DNA from: Tychonema sp. LEGE 07203
GTDB lineage: Bacteria > Cyanobacteriota > Cyanobacteriia > Cyanobacteriales > Microcoleaceae
NCBI RefSeq assembly: GCF_015207285.1
Contig: NZ_JADEXD010000039.1
Location: 1 to 44,731, forward strand
Length of the DNA stretch: 44,731 nucleotides
Direction of reading: 5' to 3'
Shown piece after piece: positions 15,956 to 23,904 of the stretch (within the stretch, counting starts at the first letter, position 1; each line of letters starts with the position of its first letter). Below the pieces are notes generated by a model. It saw nothing but the letters and a program-made list of their open reading frames with translations, did no database searches and was not told the origin of the DNA. A program made the position numbers and the translations under genes.

Positions 15956-16549
15956 ATGACAGCCAAAAAAATATTAATGCTAGTCGGCGACTTTGTAGAA
16001 GACTACGAAGTAATGGTACCCTTCCAAGCACTGCAAATGGTAGGTCACACAGTCCATGCAGTCTGCCCGGACAAAGCCGCCGGCCAAACAATTCGCACCG
16101 CAATTCACGACTTTGAAGGCGACCAAACCTACAGCGAAAAACCCGGTCACAATTTCACTTTAAACGCGACTTTTGACGAAATCAATCCCGCCGATTACGA
16201 CGCTTTGATCGTCCCCGGAGGAAGAGCCCCAGAATACATCCGCCTCAACGAACAAGTGCTGCAAATTACCCGTTACTTTGCCAGCAACAAAAAGCCGATC
16301 GCATCTATTTGTCACGGCTTGCAAGTCCTAACCGCCGCCGGCGTGCTCGAAGGCAAGCGCTGCACCGCATATCCCGCTTGCAGCCCCGACATACTCCGGG
16401 CAGGCGGCAAATATACAGAAGTTCCCGTTACCGAAGCCGTCGTCGATGGCAACTTAGTCACCGCCCCCGCATGGCCAGCACATCCTAACTGGCTGGCTGA
16501 ATTTCTCAAAGTTTTGGGGACAAAGATCGAACATTTAGATAGTCATTAG
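15956..16549 (+). CDS. DJ-1/PfpI family protein
   Basis: A 197-residue protein. ATG 15956 gives the family N-terminus ([20 protein letters not shown]); the frame is open further upstream, but the extra residues have no family character. [17 protein letters not shown] and [20 protein letters not shown] contain the nucleophile elbow with Cys-His (ICHG) and the conserved Glu of EDYE. Family members act as deglycases, proteases, chaperones or amidotransferase-like hydrolases. Length and [13 protein letters not shown] place it near the YhbO/PfpI branch. Its last codons and stop lie inside the first unit of a heptanucleotide array, so the repeat has moved right up to, and shaped, the C-terminus (LDSH). 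Confidence 0.92.
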   Translation: MTAKKILMLVGDFVEDYEVMVPFQALQMVGHTVHAVCPDKAAGQTIRTAIHDFEGDQTYSEKPGHNFTLNATFDEINPADYDALIVPGGRAPEYIRLNEQVLQITRYFASNKKPIASICHGLQVLTAAGVLEGKRCTAYPACSPDILRAGGKYTEVPVTEAVVDGNLVTAPAWPAHPNWLAEFLKVLGTKIEHLDSH

Positions 16550-16682
16550 TTGTTAGTCATTAGTTGTTAGTTGTTAGTTGTTAGTTGTTAGTTGTTAGTT
16601 ATTAGTTGTTAGTTGTTAGTTGTTAGTTGTTAGTTGTTAGTTGTTAGTTGTTAGTTGTTAGTTGTTAGTTGTTAGTTGTTAG
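16543..16682 (+). repeat. Heptanucleotide tandem array, 20 units of TTGTTAG
   Basis: Exactly 20 units of 7 bases, TTGTTAG with a few TCATTAG and TTATTAG variants. It overlaps the stop codon of the DJ-1 gene. It resembles the short tandemly repeated repetitive (STRR) sequences known from filamentous cyanobacteria. A non-repeat core (16683-16722) separates it from the second array. Confidence 0.95.
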
Positions 16683-16722
16683 TTATATCGTTTCCAGTTG
16701 CATCGGAATAATAAAATCGATT
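16683..16722 (+). repeat. 40-base core shared with a second locus
   Basis: The core reads ATATCGTTTCCAGTTGCATC then GGAATAATAAAATC. A near-copy lies at about 41625-41660, also followed directly by CAACAGT heptamers. The core and heptamers therefore travel together as one composite repeat. Confidence 0.8.
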
Positions 16723-16890
16723 CAACAGCTAACAGTCAACAGTCAACAGTCAACAGTCAACAGTCAACAGTCAACAGTCAACAGTCAACAGTCAACAGCT
16801 AACAGTCAACAGCTAACAGTCAACAGTCAACAGTCAACAGCTAACAGTCAACAGTCAACAGTCAACAGTCAACAGTCAACAGTCAACAGT
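16723..16890 (+). repeat. Heptanucleotide tandem array, 24 units of CAACAGT
   Basis: Exactly 24 units of 7 bases, mainly CAACAGT with CAACAGC and TAACAGT variants. A long open frame through it (repeating QQSTVNS) is an artefact of 7-mer periodicity. It ends 24 bases before the next gene start, so it lies in that gene's upstream region. Confidence 0.95.
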
Positions 16891-16913
16891 CATTGATATT
16901 AGTTGTTAGTCAA

Positions 16914-17150
16914 ATGAAAACTTTAACAGTCAAAGTTAAACCAAATTCCAAACAGCAAAGCATCGAAGAACAACCCGACGGCAGCCTGAAAGTACATCTC
17001 AAATCGCCGCCAGTCGATGGAAAAGCCAATCAAGAATTAATCGTGCTGTTGGCGAAAAAGTTTAAAGTGCCGAAATCTGCGATCGCGATTAAATGCGGTT
17101 TTTCCTCCCGCAATAAACTTGTGGAAGTTCCAATCGAACCATCAACTTAG
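16914..17150 (+). CDS. DUF167 (YggU-like) protein
   Basis: A 78-residue protein. ATG 16914 gives the standard start ([20 protein letters not shown]). The family signature [21 protein letters not shown] and the following [20 protein letters not shown] are complete. The fold is a small alpha/beta protein of unknown role; E. coli YggU is the structural reference. It is adjacent to the STRR array, which may now contain its promoter region. No operon partner is evident; the CsbD gene follows after 91 bases. Confidence 0.93.
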   Translation: MKTLTVKVKPNSKQQSIEEQPDGSLKVHLKSPPVDGKANQELIVLLAKKFKVPKSAIAIKCGFSSRNKLVEVPIEPST

Positions 17151-17241
17151 AAATCAAGTTCAGCACAAATCTATCTAAAGACGGATTCAGACTCAACTTT
17201 AAAATCCTATATTAGTAGTTGTAGAGTTAAAAAAAAAAATA

Positions 17242-17430
17242 ATGAGTATTGACAACAGAGTAGAAGCTACAGCTAAAAATATTGAAGGCAAAATCCAAGA
17301 AGCTGTTAGCGAAGTTACAGGCGATCGAAAAGATAAATTAGAAGGTCAAGCCAAGCAGGACAAAGCATCGGCTATGCACCTGAAAGAAGACCTCAAAGAT
17401 AAAGCAAAAGAGATTGTAGACAAAGCTTAG
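17242..17430 (+). CDS. CsbD family stress-response protein
   Basis: A 62-residue highly charged protein. RVEATAKNIEGKIQEAVSEV, TGDRKDKLEGQAKQDKASAM and LKDKAKEIVDKA are CsbD blocks: predicted four-helix, hydrophilic, often induced by general or osmotic stress. The length is the family norm. A Rho-independent terminator-like hairpin follows at 17470-17498, making it likely a single-gene unit. The molecular function of CsbD proteins is unknown. Confidence 0.94.
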   Translation: MSIDNRVEATAKNIEGKIQEAVSEVTGDRKDKLEGQAKQDKASAMHLKEDLKDKAKEIVDKA

Positions 17431-17469
17431 TCAAAGTATTTGCTAAAATTTTCCTGCCTACTGAATCCC

Positions 17470-17498
17470 GCAAACACACAGTTTGCTGGCTTTTTTTT
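17470..17498 (+). terminator. Rho-independent terminator after csbD-like gene
   Basis: GCAAAC and GTTTGC form a stem with a 5-base loop, followed by TGGC and eight T residues. It lies 40 bases after the CsbD stop codon. Confidence 0.7.
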
Positions 17499-17538
17499 GT
17501 TCGCGCAAACTTGTAGGATGGGTGAAGGGGGGGTATTA

Positions 17539-17816
17539 GTGTCAACAAACAGGTCAAACCATTGATAAATCTCGCTTTTAGCTGAGGCCAGATCCCCCTC
17601 GCATCCCCCTTAAGAAGGGGGACTTTGAGAAGAATCTTGTCCCGGCGACTATGTGGGGGTGACGGGAGAAGCAAGATGCTCTTCCCCAACTGTGATGGGG
17701 GTGACGGGAGACGCAAAATGCTCTTGTCCCACCCTGCTTCTTAAGGGGGGTTAGGGGGGATCTGGCCTAATAGTCAAACAGTAGACCGCTACTACATAAG
17801 ACGTGTTTGTTGACAC
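17539..17816 (+). mobile_element. MITE-like element with nested inverted repeats (no ORF)
   Basis: Outer ends GTGTCAACAAACA and TGTTTGTTGACAC (plus a G/C mismatch, then GT) form terminal inverted repeats 278 bases apart. Inside, GGCCAGATCCCCCT (17586) pairs with AGGGGGGATCTGGCC (17754-17768), with CCCCCTTAAGAAG and CTTCTTAAGGGGGG continuing the pairing. The centre has two direct GTGACGGGAGA copies (in 17660-17710). No transposase frame and no clear target-site duplication is visible. It may be a non-autonomous element or nested insertions of several intergenic repeats. Confidence 0.65.
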
Positions 17817-17888
17817 AAATGTCAGGAAAACACCTCGCGACACCAAGAAACTAACACACCCGCCTAGTCCCTCAAAATCGCTGCCAAT

Positions 17889-17917
17889 AAAAAAGCTAGA
17901 GATTCATATCCCTAGCT
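17889..17917 (-). terminator. Rho-independent terminator for the RTX gene
   Basis: On the minus strand AGCTAGGGATATGAATCTCTAGCT forms a hairpin (GCTAG/CTAGC arms with GAT/ATC inside), followed by TTTTTT. It is about 80 bases beyond the stop of the RTX-type gene. Confidence 0.7.
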
Positions 17918-17997
17918 CGAAACATCGCACAATTAGTTTTTAGAGTTGGCGCGGGCGATGGCTGTTTCCAAACCCGCCTTACCCGCTGCCACCTAAA

Positions 17998-19989
17998 TTA
18001 AATCAGCACAATATCATTCGTCGTCAATCCTGGTCTGCCGTTGAGGTTGGCCAGTGTAATGGCTGCCTGCGGTCCGGAACCGTCAGGATCGAACAACAAG
18101 CGACCCGTGTTGTCGTCGGCGTTCAGTCGATTTTCATAGATCAGGAGTGGTGCTGACGGGTTTAGCCCGCCATTACCATCGTATGGTGTGTCCTCAAGCA
18201 CTAATAACTGCTCGAAACGGGGTCGGCTCGGCCCATTCACATTACCAAAGTTGAAGGCATTGCTATTCAAGACTATCTTGTCTACGCCTGCTTCAAAGTC
18301 ACCGATCTGGTCTGGGTTGGTACCCAGTGGCGTACCCAGAGTGACGCCCTCGCCGAAGTTGTTGTAGTAGAAGCTGTCACTGCCGAAGCCACCAATCAGG
18401 GTGTCTGCACCGGGCCCACCGCCGAGAGAGTCGTTACCGTTTCCTCCGATCAAAAAGTCGTTCCCAAAGCCGCCCAACAGCGTGTCGTTTCCGTCACCAG
18501 CATCTAAGGTATCGTTTCCGTCAACTCCTGGGGTAAAAGGAAGACTGGGCGGGCCGCCGAACAGTATGTCGTCGCCAGAACCGGTAGTAATCACATCACT
18601 GCCGTTGCCGCCGGTGATGAAGTTGCTGCCTAAGTTATCGGTAATGACGTTTACCACTGTGCCGCCGGCAAAGTTGACAGTGCTAGCGTAGGAGATGGTG
18701 TCGTTACCGCCAAGCGAGCCAATTAATTGATCGCGCGTGCTGCCAAACACGATCGCGTCATTGCCTTCACCACCGTTCATGAGGTTGGTGACGGTGAAGC
18801 TGCTGCCAATAGGATTAGTGTAGCCAATTAACCGATCGTTGCCCAGCCCGCCGTCGAGAGTAACCAAAGCAGTACCAGTACCAGCAAAAATAGCCTTGGT
18901 AGCATCGATCGTATCGTTGCCATCTCCACCGCTGGCTTGAGTAAAGGTACCGCTCAAAGTGTCATTGCCTTCGCCGCCGACCATTGTATCAGTCGCAAAA
19001 GCTGCCACGATCGTGTCGTTGCCCGATCCGCCGTCGAGCAAGTTCCGACCGGCGAAACCTGGAAATGCACTCGATGCGCCTACACTCGAAAGTACATTCG
19101 GCACGCTCCGCGACTGGATGAAGTCGTCGCCTGCACCTCCCAGGGCGGTATCCTGCGTGGCAAAAACTTCGATCGTGTCGTTGCCGTCGCCGCCGTCAAA
19201 GAAGTTTCTGCCGCCGCCAAAGTCGCCGATCCCGCCGTAGAGGGAATCGTTGCCCCCACCGCCGAGCAAAGTCGTTCTCTCAATGCCGATCGTGATGACG
19301 CTGGAAGAAAATGGGCTCGACTGGGTAGAGTTTCTAATGACTAAGATATCGTCGTCTAGATCGCCGGACAGGTAGCTGCTGCTGGCGACACCTGTTAAGG
19401 TGTCGTTACCTTTACCGCCGAAGAGACTGTCTCTCTGATTGATACCTACAACCAAGTCGTCGCCCAAGTCGCCCCGCAAGTAGTTGCTGCCTTCATTGCC
19501 AGCGAAGCCAATAGCCAAGCCACCTGGTAAAGAAAGGTTGTTGCCGCCCCCTGCGATGAAGAAGCCGAGCGCGTCATTGCCCTTGCCGCCGTAGAGCGAG
19601 TCTCTTCTCTGCGCCCCTCCCAGCATCGTATCGGCGTCCTCATTACCAAACATGAGGTTCGCTTCGACAGTACCTTGCAGGAAGTCTTCTCCCGCACCGC
19701 CGTACAGCGTAGCGCGGGCTTCAGCTACTATGGTGTCATTGCCTCCGTCGCCAAACAGCAAGGCGGGAGTCCGCTGGGATCTGATGGAATCTTCGTCTTC
19801 GCCGCCGTATAGAGTATCGTTCGGGCCGACGGAAGTCAGTGTATCGTTATCGCCTTGGCCAAATATTAAACTGCCGCCCAGGGTGGAAGTTCTTATTACA
19901 TCCGCCCCGGCTCCGGCGAATATTGTATCCGGACCCAGTCCCGGAAGGTTTAAATCTAATTGATTAGGATCGTCACTTAAAGTTGTCAT
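17998..19989 (-). CDS. RTX-type calcium-binding repeat protein (hemolysin-like repeats)
   Basis: A 663-residue protein built mostly of GGxGxDxx nonapeptides from residue about 20 to 560: LFGDGGNDTIV, LYGGKGNDALG, LLGGGGNDSLYG, LNGGEGNDAIVFG, LLGGFGNDFLIGGNGNDSL and many more. These form Ca2+-loaded parallel beta-rolls. There is no Sec signal. The C-terminal 100 residues (FGSDSFYYNNFGEG, DQIGDFEAGVDKIVLNS, then a hydrophobic end NDIVLI) are a typical type I secretion tail. No enzyme domain precedes the repeats, so a surface-layer, adhesion or matrix role is more likely than toxicity. No HlyB/HlyD genes are adjacent. A terminator lies at 17889-17917. Confidence 0.93.
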   Translation of the reverse strand: MTTLSDDPNQLDLNLPGLGPDTIFAGAGADVIRTSTLGGSLIFGQGDNDTLTSVGPNDTLYGGEDEDSIRSQRTPALLFGDGGNDTIVAEARATLYGGAGEDFLQGTVEANLMFGNEDADTMLGGAQRRDSLYGGKGNDALGFFIAGGGNNLSLPGGLAIGFAGNEGSNYLRGDLGDDLVVGINQRDSLFGGKGNDTLTGVASSSYLSGDLDDDILVIRNSTQSSPFSSSVITIGIERTTLLGGGGNDSLYGGIGDFGGGRNFFDGGDGNDTIEVFATQDTALGGAGDDFIQSRSVPNVLSSVGASSAFPGFAGRNLLDGGSGNDTIVAAFATDTMVGGEGNDTLSGTFTQASGGDGNDTIDATKAIFAGTGTALVTLDGGLGNDRLIGYTNPIGSSFTVTNLMNGGEGNDAIVFGSTRDQLIGSLGGNDTISYASTVNFAGGTVVNVITDNLGSNFITGGNGSDVITTGSGDDILFGGPPSLPFTPGVDGNDTLDAGDGNDTLLGGFGNDFLIGGNGNDSLGGGPGADTLIGGFGSDSFYYNNFGEGVTLGTPLGTNPDQIGDFEAGVDKIVLNSNAFNFGNVNGPSRPRFEQLLVLEDTPYDGNGGLNPSAPLLIYENRLNADDNTGRLLFDPDGSGPQAAITLANLNGRPGLTTNDIVLI

Positions 19990-20630
19990 ACAGCTTCACT
20001 CCTCTACTTGTTGGTCATCGCTTTCGCGACTGCAGACACTGCCTCGAACACCGAATGTTTGGATGCCGCTGTAGTTTAACCTGTTTGTCAGCCGCAAGTC
20101 TAGCCTGGTGGCGTTAACTCTGTTTAGACTTTCTCCCTCGCCGACTTTTTGGTTGTAAGCTTTTATTTTCAATGTCTTCACCCTTTAATAATCCTTGTGC
20201 AATCTCTCAGGTGCTCACGCTCTCTTATGACGCGGCTCTTATTATTAATGTTCCGTTCTGGATTGGCGGTCGGGGATCGCGTCCGGGGGAGGAAATTAAA
20301 GATTAATCAAAAGATTAATTAAAGGTAGATCCAGGCGATCTCGAAGACCAGGAAAAATTGGGAGATTGGTTAATTGATAACAAGACTTTGTGGCAATTTC
20401 CGGTTTCTCTGGCAGGGCCGTCTTTAAATAATTATGGTACGGGTCGAATTAGCCAACCGCATTTCAGGGCTGTTTCATTCTATTGTAGGGGCGGCAAATA
20501 GTGGCTGCCCCGGTTTCTCGCCAAACACCTACCATATTGTGGATGGGGAGGGTCGGCACTCCGGGCAGGACAAGAGTCAAAACCCTGGTTTTCCAGAGCA
20601 ATCTTATAGTTTGGAGTACCGCTTTGGGGT
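19990..20630. other. Long intergenic region upstream of the RTX gene
   Basis: I see no convincing gene here. Near 20300 the motif AAAGATTAATCAAAAGATTAAT is a short direct repeat. GTAGGGGCGGCAAATAGTGG near 20486 resembles a stretch at 41712. A minus-strand frame of 61 codons (19996-20181) has no recognisable features. The region should contain the RTX promoter and leader. Confidence 0.5.
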
Positions 20631-21764
20631 CTAGAAGTCTACACCCCGCTTGAGTTCTACGCCCCGATCGCCGTAGTGTTTGTGACAGTATACCTCGGAG
20701 TGTACGCTTGCCAAATCAAAGTAAGCGTGGGGTTTGTGACAGCGCCCCGTGATGATGATTTCTGTATCGCGGGGCTTCCGCAGCAGGGCTTCGACGATCG
20801 GCTCTACCGGCAGCAGTTCTAAGTCTACTGCGGGATTGAGTTCGTCGAGCACGATCGTTTTGTACCAGCCGCTGGCGATCGCCGTTTTGGCGATTTCCCA
20901 GCCGCGTTCTGCTTCGATCGAGTCTAGCTCTTGCTGTTGTCCCCGCCAAACTATAGCATCTCGACCGCACCGTTGGTGATCGACTAACTGCGGGTAACTT
21001 TGTCGCAATGCTGCAATTGCCGCATCTTCTGTATAACCGGTACCGCCTTTGAGCCACTGCACGATTAACACCCGGTGAGATTGGTCTTGGCTGATACCCC
21101 TGCCGATCGCCTGCAACGCTTTCCCCAAGGCGCTCGTAGACTTGCCTTTGCCGGCTCCGGTGTATATTTCGATACCCGAAATATTGTACTCGGCTCCTGC
21201 GGGGCGATCGTGGGGTTTCATTTCTGAGTGCAAGTCGGCAATATCCAGCAAAGCTTCGGGGGCTGCTCGGCCCGTGGCGATTACTTCTAAATATTCTGGT
21301 TTGTTTTTGAGGGTTTGGACTATTTCGTCAGTTGGCAGCAAACCTAAGTCCAGTACGGGGTTTAGTTCGTCTAGAACCACGACGGAATAGAGTTCGCTGG
21401 CGATCGCTCCTTTGGCGATGTCCCAGCCCCGCTGAGCTTCGGCGCGATCGAACCGGGTGATTGCTTCGGCCCCAAAATATTCGGCTCTGCCGGTGCGTAC
21501 TTGGTCGATCAGGTGCGGAAATGCCCGTTGCAGGGCTTCTATGGCCCCGTCTTCGTCGTAGGAGCGGCCGGGGCCTTTGAGAAAGCGCAGCAACAAAATT
21601 CGGGTAGGCGAGTCGGAATTGATACCCAGCCCGATCGAGCGCAACACTACTCCCAAAGCTGCCTGGGACTTGCCTTTACCAGCGCCGTCGTAGACGTGAA
21701 TCTGACCCGCTGCCCGTTCCGAGCGGGATGAGGCTGTCCGAATACCAATGCCATTCCTTATCAT
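20631..21764 (-). CDS. P-loop protein with two tandem CobO/BtuR-like domains
   Basis: A 377-residue protein containing two copies of a fold that is normally a single-domain protein of about 190 residues. Domain 1 (about 20-182): IHVYDGAGKGKSQAALGVVL Walker A, LLLRFLKGPG, SVVVLDELNPVLDLGLL Walker B-like. Domain 2 (about 197-365): IEIYTGAGKGKSTSALGKAL, VLIVQWLKGG, KTIVLDELNPAVDLELLP, EIIITGRCHKPHAYFDLAS. The GAGKGKS loop and VLDELN motif are those of CobO/CobA/BtuR ATP:corrinoid adenosyltransferases, which attach adenosyl to cobalt. Both sites look intact. It may be a fused obligate dimer; the second domain keeps the RCHKPH tail while the first has diverged (GRAAPEALLDIAD). Corrinoid activity is plausible but not proven. 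Confidence 0.87.
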   Translation of the reverse strand: MIRNGIGIRTASSRSERAAGQIHVYDGAGKGKSQAALGVVLRSIGLGINSDSPTRILLLRFLKGPGRSYDEDGAIEALQRAFPHLIDQVRTGRAEYFGAEAITRFDRAEAQRGWDIAKGAIASELYSVVVLDELNPVLDLGLLPTDEIVQTLKNKPEYLEVIATGRAAPEALLDIADLHSEMKPHDRPAGAEYNISGIEIYTGAGKGKSTSALGKALQAIGRGISQDQSHRVLIVQWLKGGTGYTEDAAIAALRQSYPQLVDHQRCGRDAIVWRGQQQELDSIEAERGWEIAKTAIASGWYKTIVLDELNPAVDLELLPVEPIVEALLRKPRDTEIIITGRCHKPHAYFDLASVHSEVYCHKHYGDRGVELKRGVDF

Positions 21765-21994
21765 AATCAGCAGTTATTTGAGTCTGTCTTGGGGTGGGTA
21801 TTCGATCGCGCGCCTTGAATGTTGAATGTTTCCATTGTGCAGGCGGATCTCAAAAGATTATAGGATACAGCCTAAACGACCTGATTTTCACAAGGGCGAT
21901 CGAGGACGATTAAGCGCCAAGACCTGTGGCTCTTGATTATTCCGCTGGTGCTGTACAATTAAAATCTAACACGGGCTGATATACCTGAAAGCTT

Positions 21995-22516
21995 ATGATT
22001 GCAAATGTTTTCCCATTTCGGACTGTTTTGGTGCAAGTTTTAATTATTTTTTTGGCAATCGCGATCGAATCGTGGTTTCTCCAAAAATTACTGAAACTCG
22101 GCCCCAAAACCAGCGTTGAATATACAGCCATCCTCAATCTCGGTTGCACTTGCGTAGGTTGGTTAGTTTTCTTCGGCATTGAAAGCGTTCTTCCCAAAGA
22201 TTTGCGAGAACAGCTCATCGGTTATATTTTATTAGGCGGAAACCCGAATATTTACCCAACCATAACTACGCTCGCAGTTTTGTTGTTGGCAATAACTTTT
22301 CTAGTCAAATGGCAGGGTTTAGCAATCATAGAAAACTGGGTTTTAGGCAACAAAAAAGCTTCCAAGCCTCAGTTTTTAGGGCCGCCCACCCTCACCCGCC
22401 GTCCGATCAAAAAGACTTTTCAAGTAACTACCCAGTTTGGGGCAGTTTTAATCGCCCACACTGTTAGCAATTTCGTTATTTTAACAGTGTTATTTTTGCA
22501 AAGCGTCAATAATTGA
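21995..22516 (+). CDS. fraC: Filament integrity protein FraC
   Basis: A 173-residue protein. Three membrane segments: residues about 9-28 (VLVQVLIIFLAIAIESWFL), 42-62 (AILNLGCTCVGWLVFFGIES) and 88-105 (ITTLAVLLLAITFLVKW), with a further hydrophobic stretch at the C-terminus (LIAHTVSNFVILTVLFL). Length and topology match FraC of Anabaena (about 179 residues), needed for long filaments and for cell-cell transfer at septal junctions. The next gene matches FraD and the third FraE, in the same order as fraCDE of Anabaena. The fraD start is 6 bases after this stop. Identification rests on the ordered trio as much as on this protein alone. Confidence 0.85.
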   Translation: MIANVFPFRTVLVQVLIIFLAIAIESWFLQKLLKLGPKTSVEYTAILNLGCTCVGWLVFFGIESVLPKDLREQLIGYILLGGNPNIYPTITTLAVLLLAITFLVKWQGLAIIENWVLGNKKASKPQFLGPPTLTRRPIKKTFQVTTQFGAVLIAHTVSNFVILTVLFLQSVNN

Positions 22517-22521
22517 AATCT

Positions 22522-23520
22522 ATGATGAAGCAATTTTTGGATGTTACTCAGCAACTAACTAAGCTGAGTAACAGCGTTTGGGAAACTAATAAAAAAGTCC
22601 AAAAGGCGATGATGCCGCCTAGAGTTGTCCACTGGAAGACTCCTTTACTGCTCAGCATCTTTTTAGGTTTGCTGGCAGTGGCTGCAATCACTGACTTGCG
22701 GACGAGAACTCTGATGTTTGACATGAGCTGGTTGTTGTTTGCACTTTCAATGGGTTTGCTGACCAGCCAGAAACCTTTTATAGTTAAAGGAGTAAGTCTG
22801 AGTCCGTGGGTGACAAGCATCATAATTGGTCTGTGGTTGCTGATCAGATTGCCGTCGGACAAGAAGGAAATAGCATGGATAGTCGGCCCAATTATAGCAG
22901 TAGTAGTTCTTGCTATAATCAGGGTTTGGAAGAGCGATTCAAAACGGGAAAGTATCAGGGAGTTGATGCGCCCTCATTTTTTGATGATTACTCTAATTCA
23001 TGTGACGTTTTCCTGTTGGTTTGCATTTCACTTTTTAATTCAAGGTTGGATACAACAGTATCCGAGTATTTTATCACAGGATTTGAGGCAAAGCGATTAT
23101 GTGGTGACATTTCAACAGCCAACTATCAATCCCTCCCGAGGAGTTGTCATCCTCAATGCAATGGAGCGATACCTAAAAAATGAAGCTCGCACCAAACCGT
23201 GGCCGCAGGTAGAGCAAATGTTGATAGATATTGACAACGAGCGCTTTTTTCTGAAAAATCGAGCGTTAAGCACAATTGGATCGGTCCCAGAAGATGGTAG
23301 CTGGGATGTCAAAACTTCGATCGTTCAAGGACAGTCCCGCTATCAATTAGAGATGCAGGCAACCTGGATGGGGCTGGTTTTTAGACCGGAAATATATTCG
23401 TTTACCAAGTCTTGCGAGGTGTTCGATACAGCCAATCGGGCGACTGTAACCTGCGACGCTATCAAACGCTCAAAACCCGGACTGAAAAAAGATGGAACTG
23501 CCGGAGACGGTCAAGTTTGA
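22522..23520 (+). CDS. fraD: Septal-junction protein FraD
   Basis: A 332-residue protein from ATG 22522, just after the fraC stop. Residues about 1-35 are a helical cytoplasmic stretch (QQLTKLSNSVWETNKKVQ). Five hydrophobic segments follow: about 43-60, 70-85, 96-110, 119-137 and 155-175 (LMITLIHVTFSCWFAFHFL). Residues about 190-332 form a soluble domain (NPSRGVVILNAMERYLKNEA ... VFDTANRATVTCDAIKRS). This N-terminal helix, 5-TM and C-terminal periplasmic domain layout is that of FraD (about 340 residues in Anabaena), a component of the plug of septal junctions. A Cys pair in the end domain (CEVFDTANRATVTC) could form a disulfide. Function by homology. Confidence 0.85.
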   Translation: MMKQFLDVTQQLTKLSNSVWETNKKVQKAMMPPRVVHWKTPLLLSIFLGLLAVAAITDLRTRTLMFDMSWLLFALSMGLLTSQKPFIVKGVSLSPWVTSIIIGLWLLIRLPSDKKEIAWIVGPIIAVVVLAIIRVWKSDSKRESIRELMRPHFLMITLIHVTFSCWFAFHFLIQGWIQQYPSILSQDLRQSDYVVTFQQPTINPSRGVVILNAMERYLKNEARTKPWPQVEQMLIDIDNERFFLKNRALSTIGSVPEDGSWDVKTSIVQGQSRYQLEMQATWMGLVFRPEIYSFTKSCEVFDTANRATVTCDAIKRSKPGLKKDGTAGDGQV

Positions 23521-23578
23521 GCCAGTCTCTGGCGGTTGGGAGATGGGGAGAATTGCCCGCAACCCGAAGCGAAACTTC

Positions 23579-23673
23579 GGGAGCATCTCAGTTTTTTCCG
23601 TTTAATTATAGTGCGAGTTCTTAAGCTCGCACTATAATCAAAAAAATGCTTTTTACAAAAATGAGATGCTCCC
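23579..23673 (+). repeat. 95-base nested inverted repeat (GGGAGCATCTCA ends)
   Basis: Terminal arms GGGAGCATCTCA and TGAGATGCTCCC enclose an inner palindrome ATTATAGTGCGAG/CTCGCACTATAAT with centre TTCTTAAG. It has no ORF and sits inside the fraCDE cluster, between fraD and fraE. Confidence 0.85.
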
Positions 23674-23705
23674 AATCCTTCTTCCTGATGAAGTTGGACG
23701 GAAAG

Positions 23706-23775
23706 CAGTTGCCAGTTGTCAGTTGTCAGTTGCCAGTTGTTACCAATAACAAATAACAAATAACAAATAACTACT
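23706..23775 (+). repeat. Degenerate heptanucleotide array (AGTTGTC / ACAAATA)
   Basis: Units of 7 bases: AGTTGCC, AGTTGTC, AGTTGTC, AGTTGCC, AGTTGTT, then ACCAATA and three ACAAATA. Two different heptamer types adjoin, as at 16543-16890. Confidence 0.8.
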
Positions 23776-23810
23776 GACTAATGACGGCAGGAGGGCGGGC
23801 ACGCACCATC

Positions 23811-23862
23811 CTTCTTCCTTCTTCCTTCTTCCTTCTTCCTTCTTCCTTCTTCCTTCTTCCTT
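23811..23862 (+). repeat. Heptanucleotide array TTCTTCC, about 7 units
   Basis: Seven consecutive CTTCTTC units and a partial one end 42 bases before the fraE start. On the opposite strand it is a purine-rich GGAAGAA tract. Confidence 0.9.
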
Positions 23863-23904
23863 AAACTAAAATATGACGAAAGTTTCCAGCGGGTTAATAA
23901 CTAG

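Noticed and set aside
16543..16890. Possible CRISPR array
   Set aside because: The units are 7 bases, contiguous and without unique spacers; no cas genes are near. It is a tandem repeat.
16669..16896. Open frame encoding repeating QQSTVNS peptides
   Set aside because: A 7-bp repeat read in any frame gives a stop-free periodic peptide. It lies wholly in the heptamer array and has no ribosome site.
18401..19344. Several plus-strand open frames rich in Ser, Pro and Leu
   Set aside because: They are the antisense of the GGxGxD-rich RTX gene; the codon pattern of that gene keeps the other strand open.
20434..20634. 66-codon plus-strand frame beside the CobO-like gene
   Set aside because: Overlaps a GTAGGGGCGG intergenic repeat; no start signal or recognisable motif.
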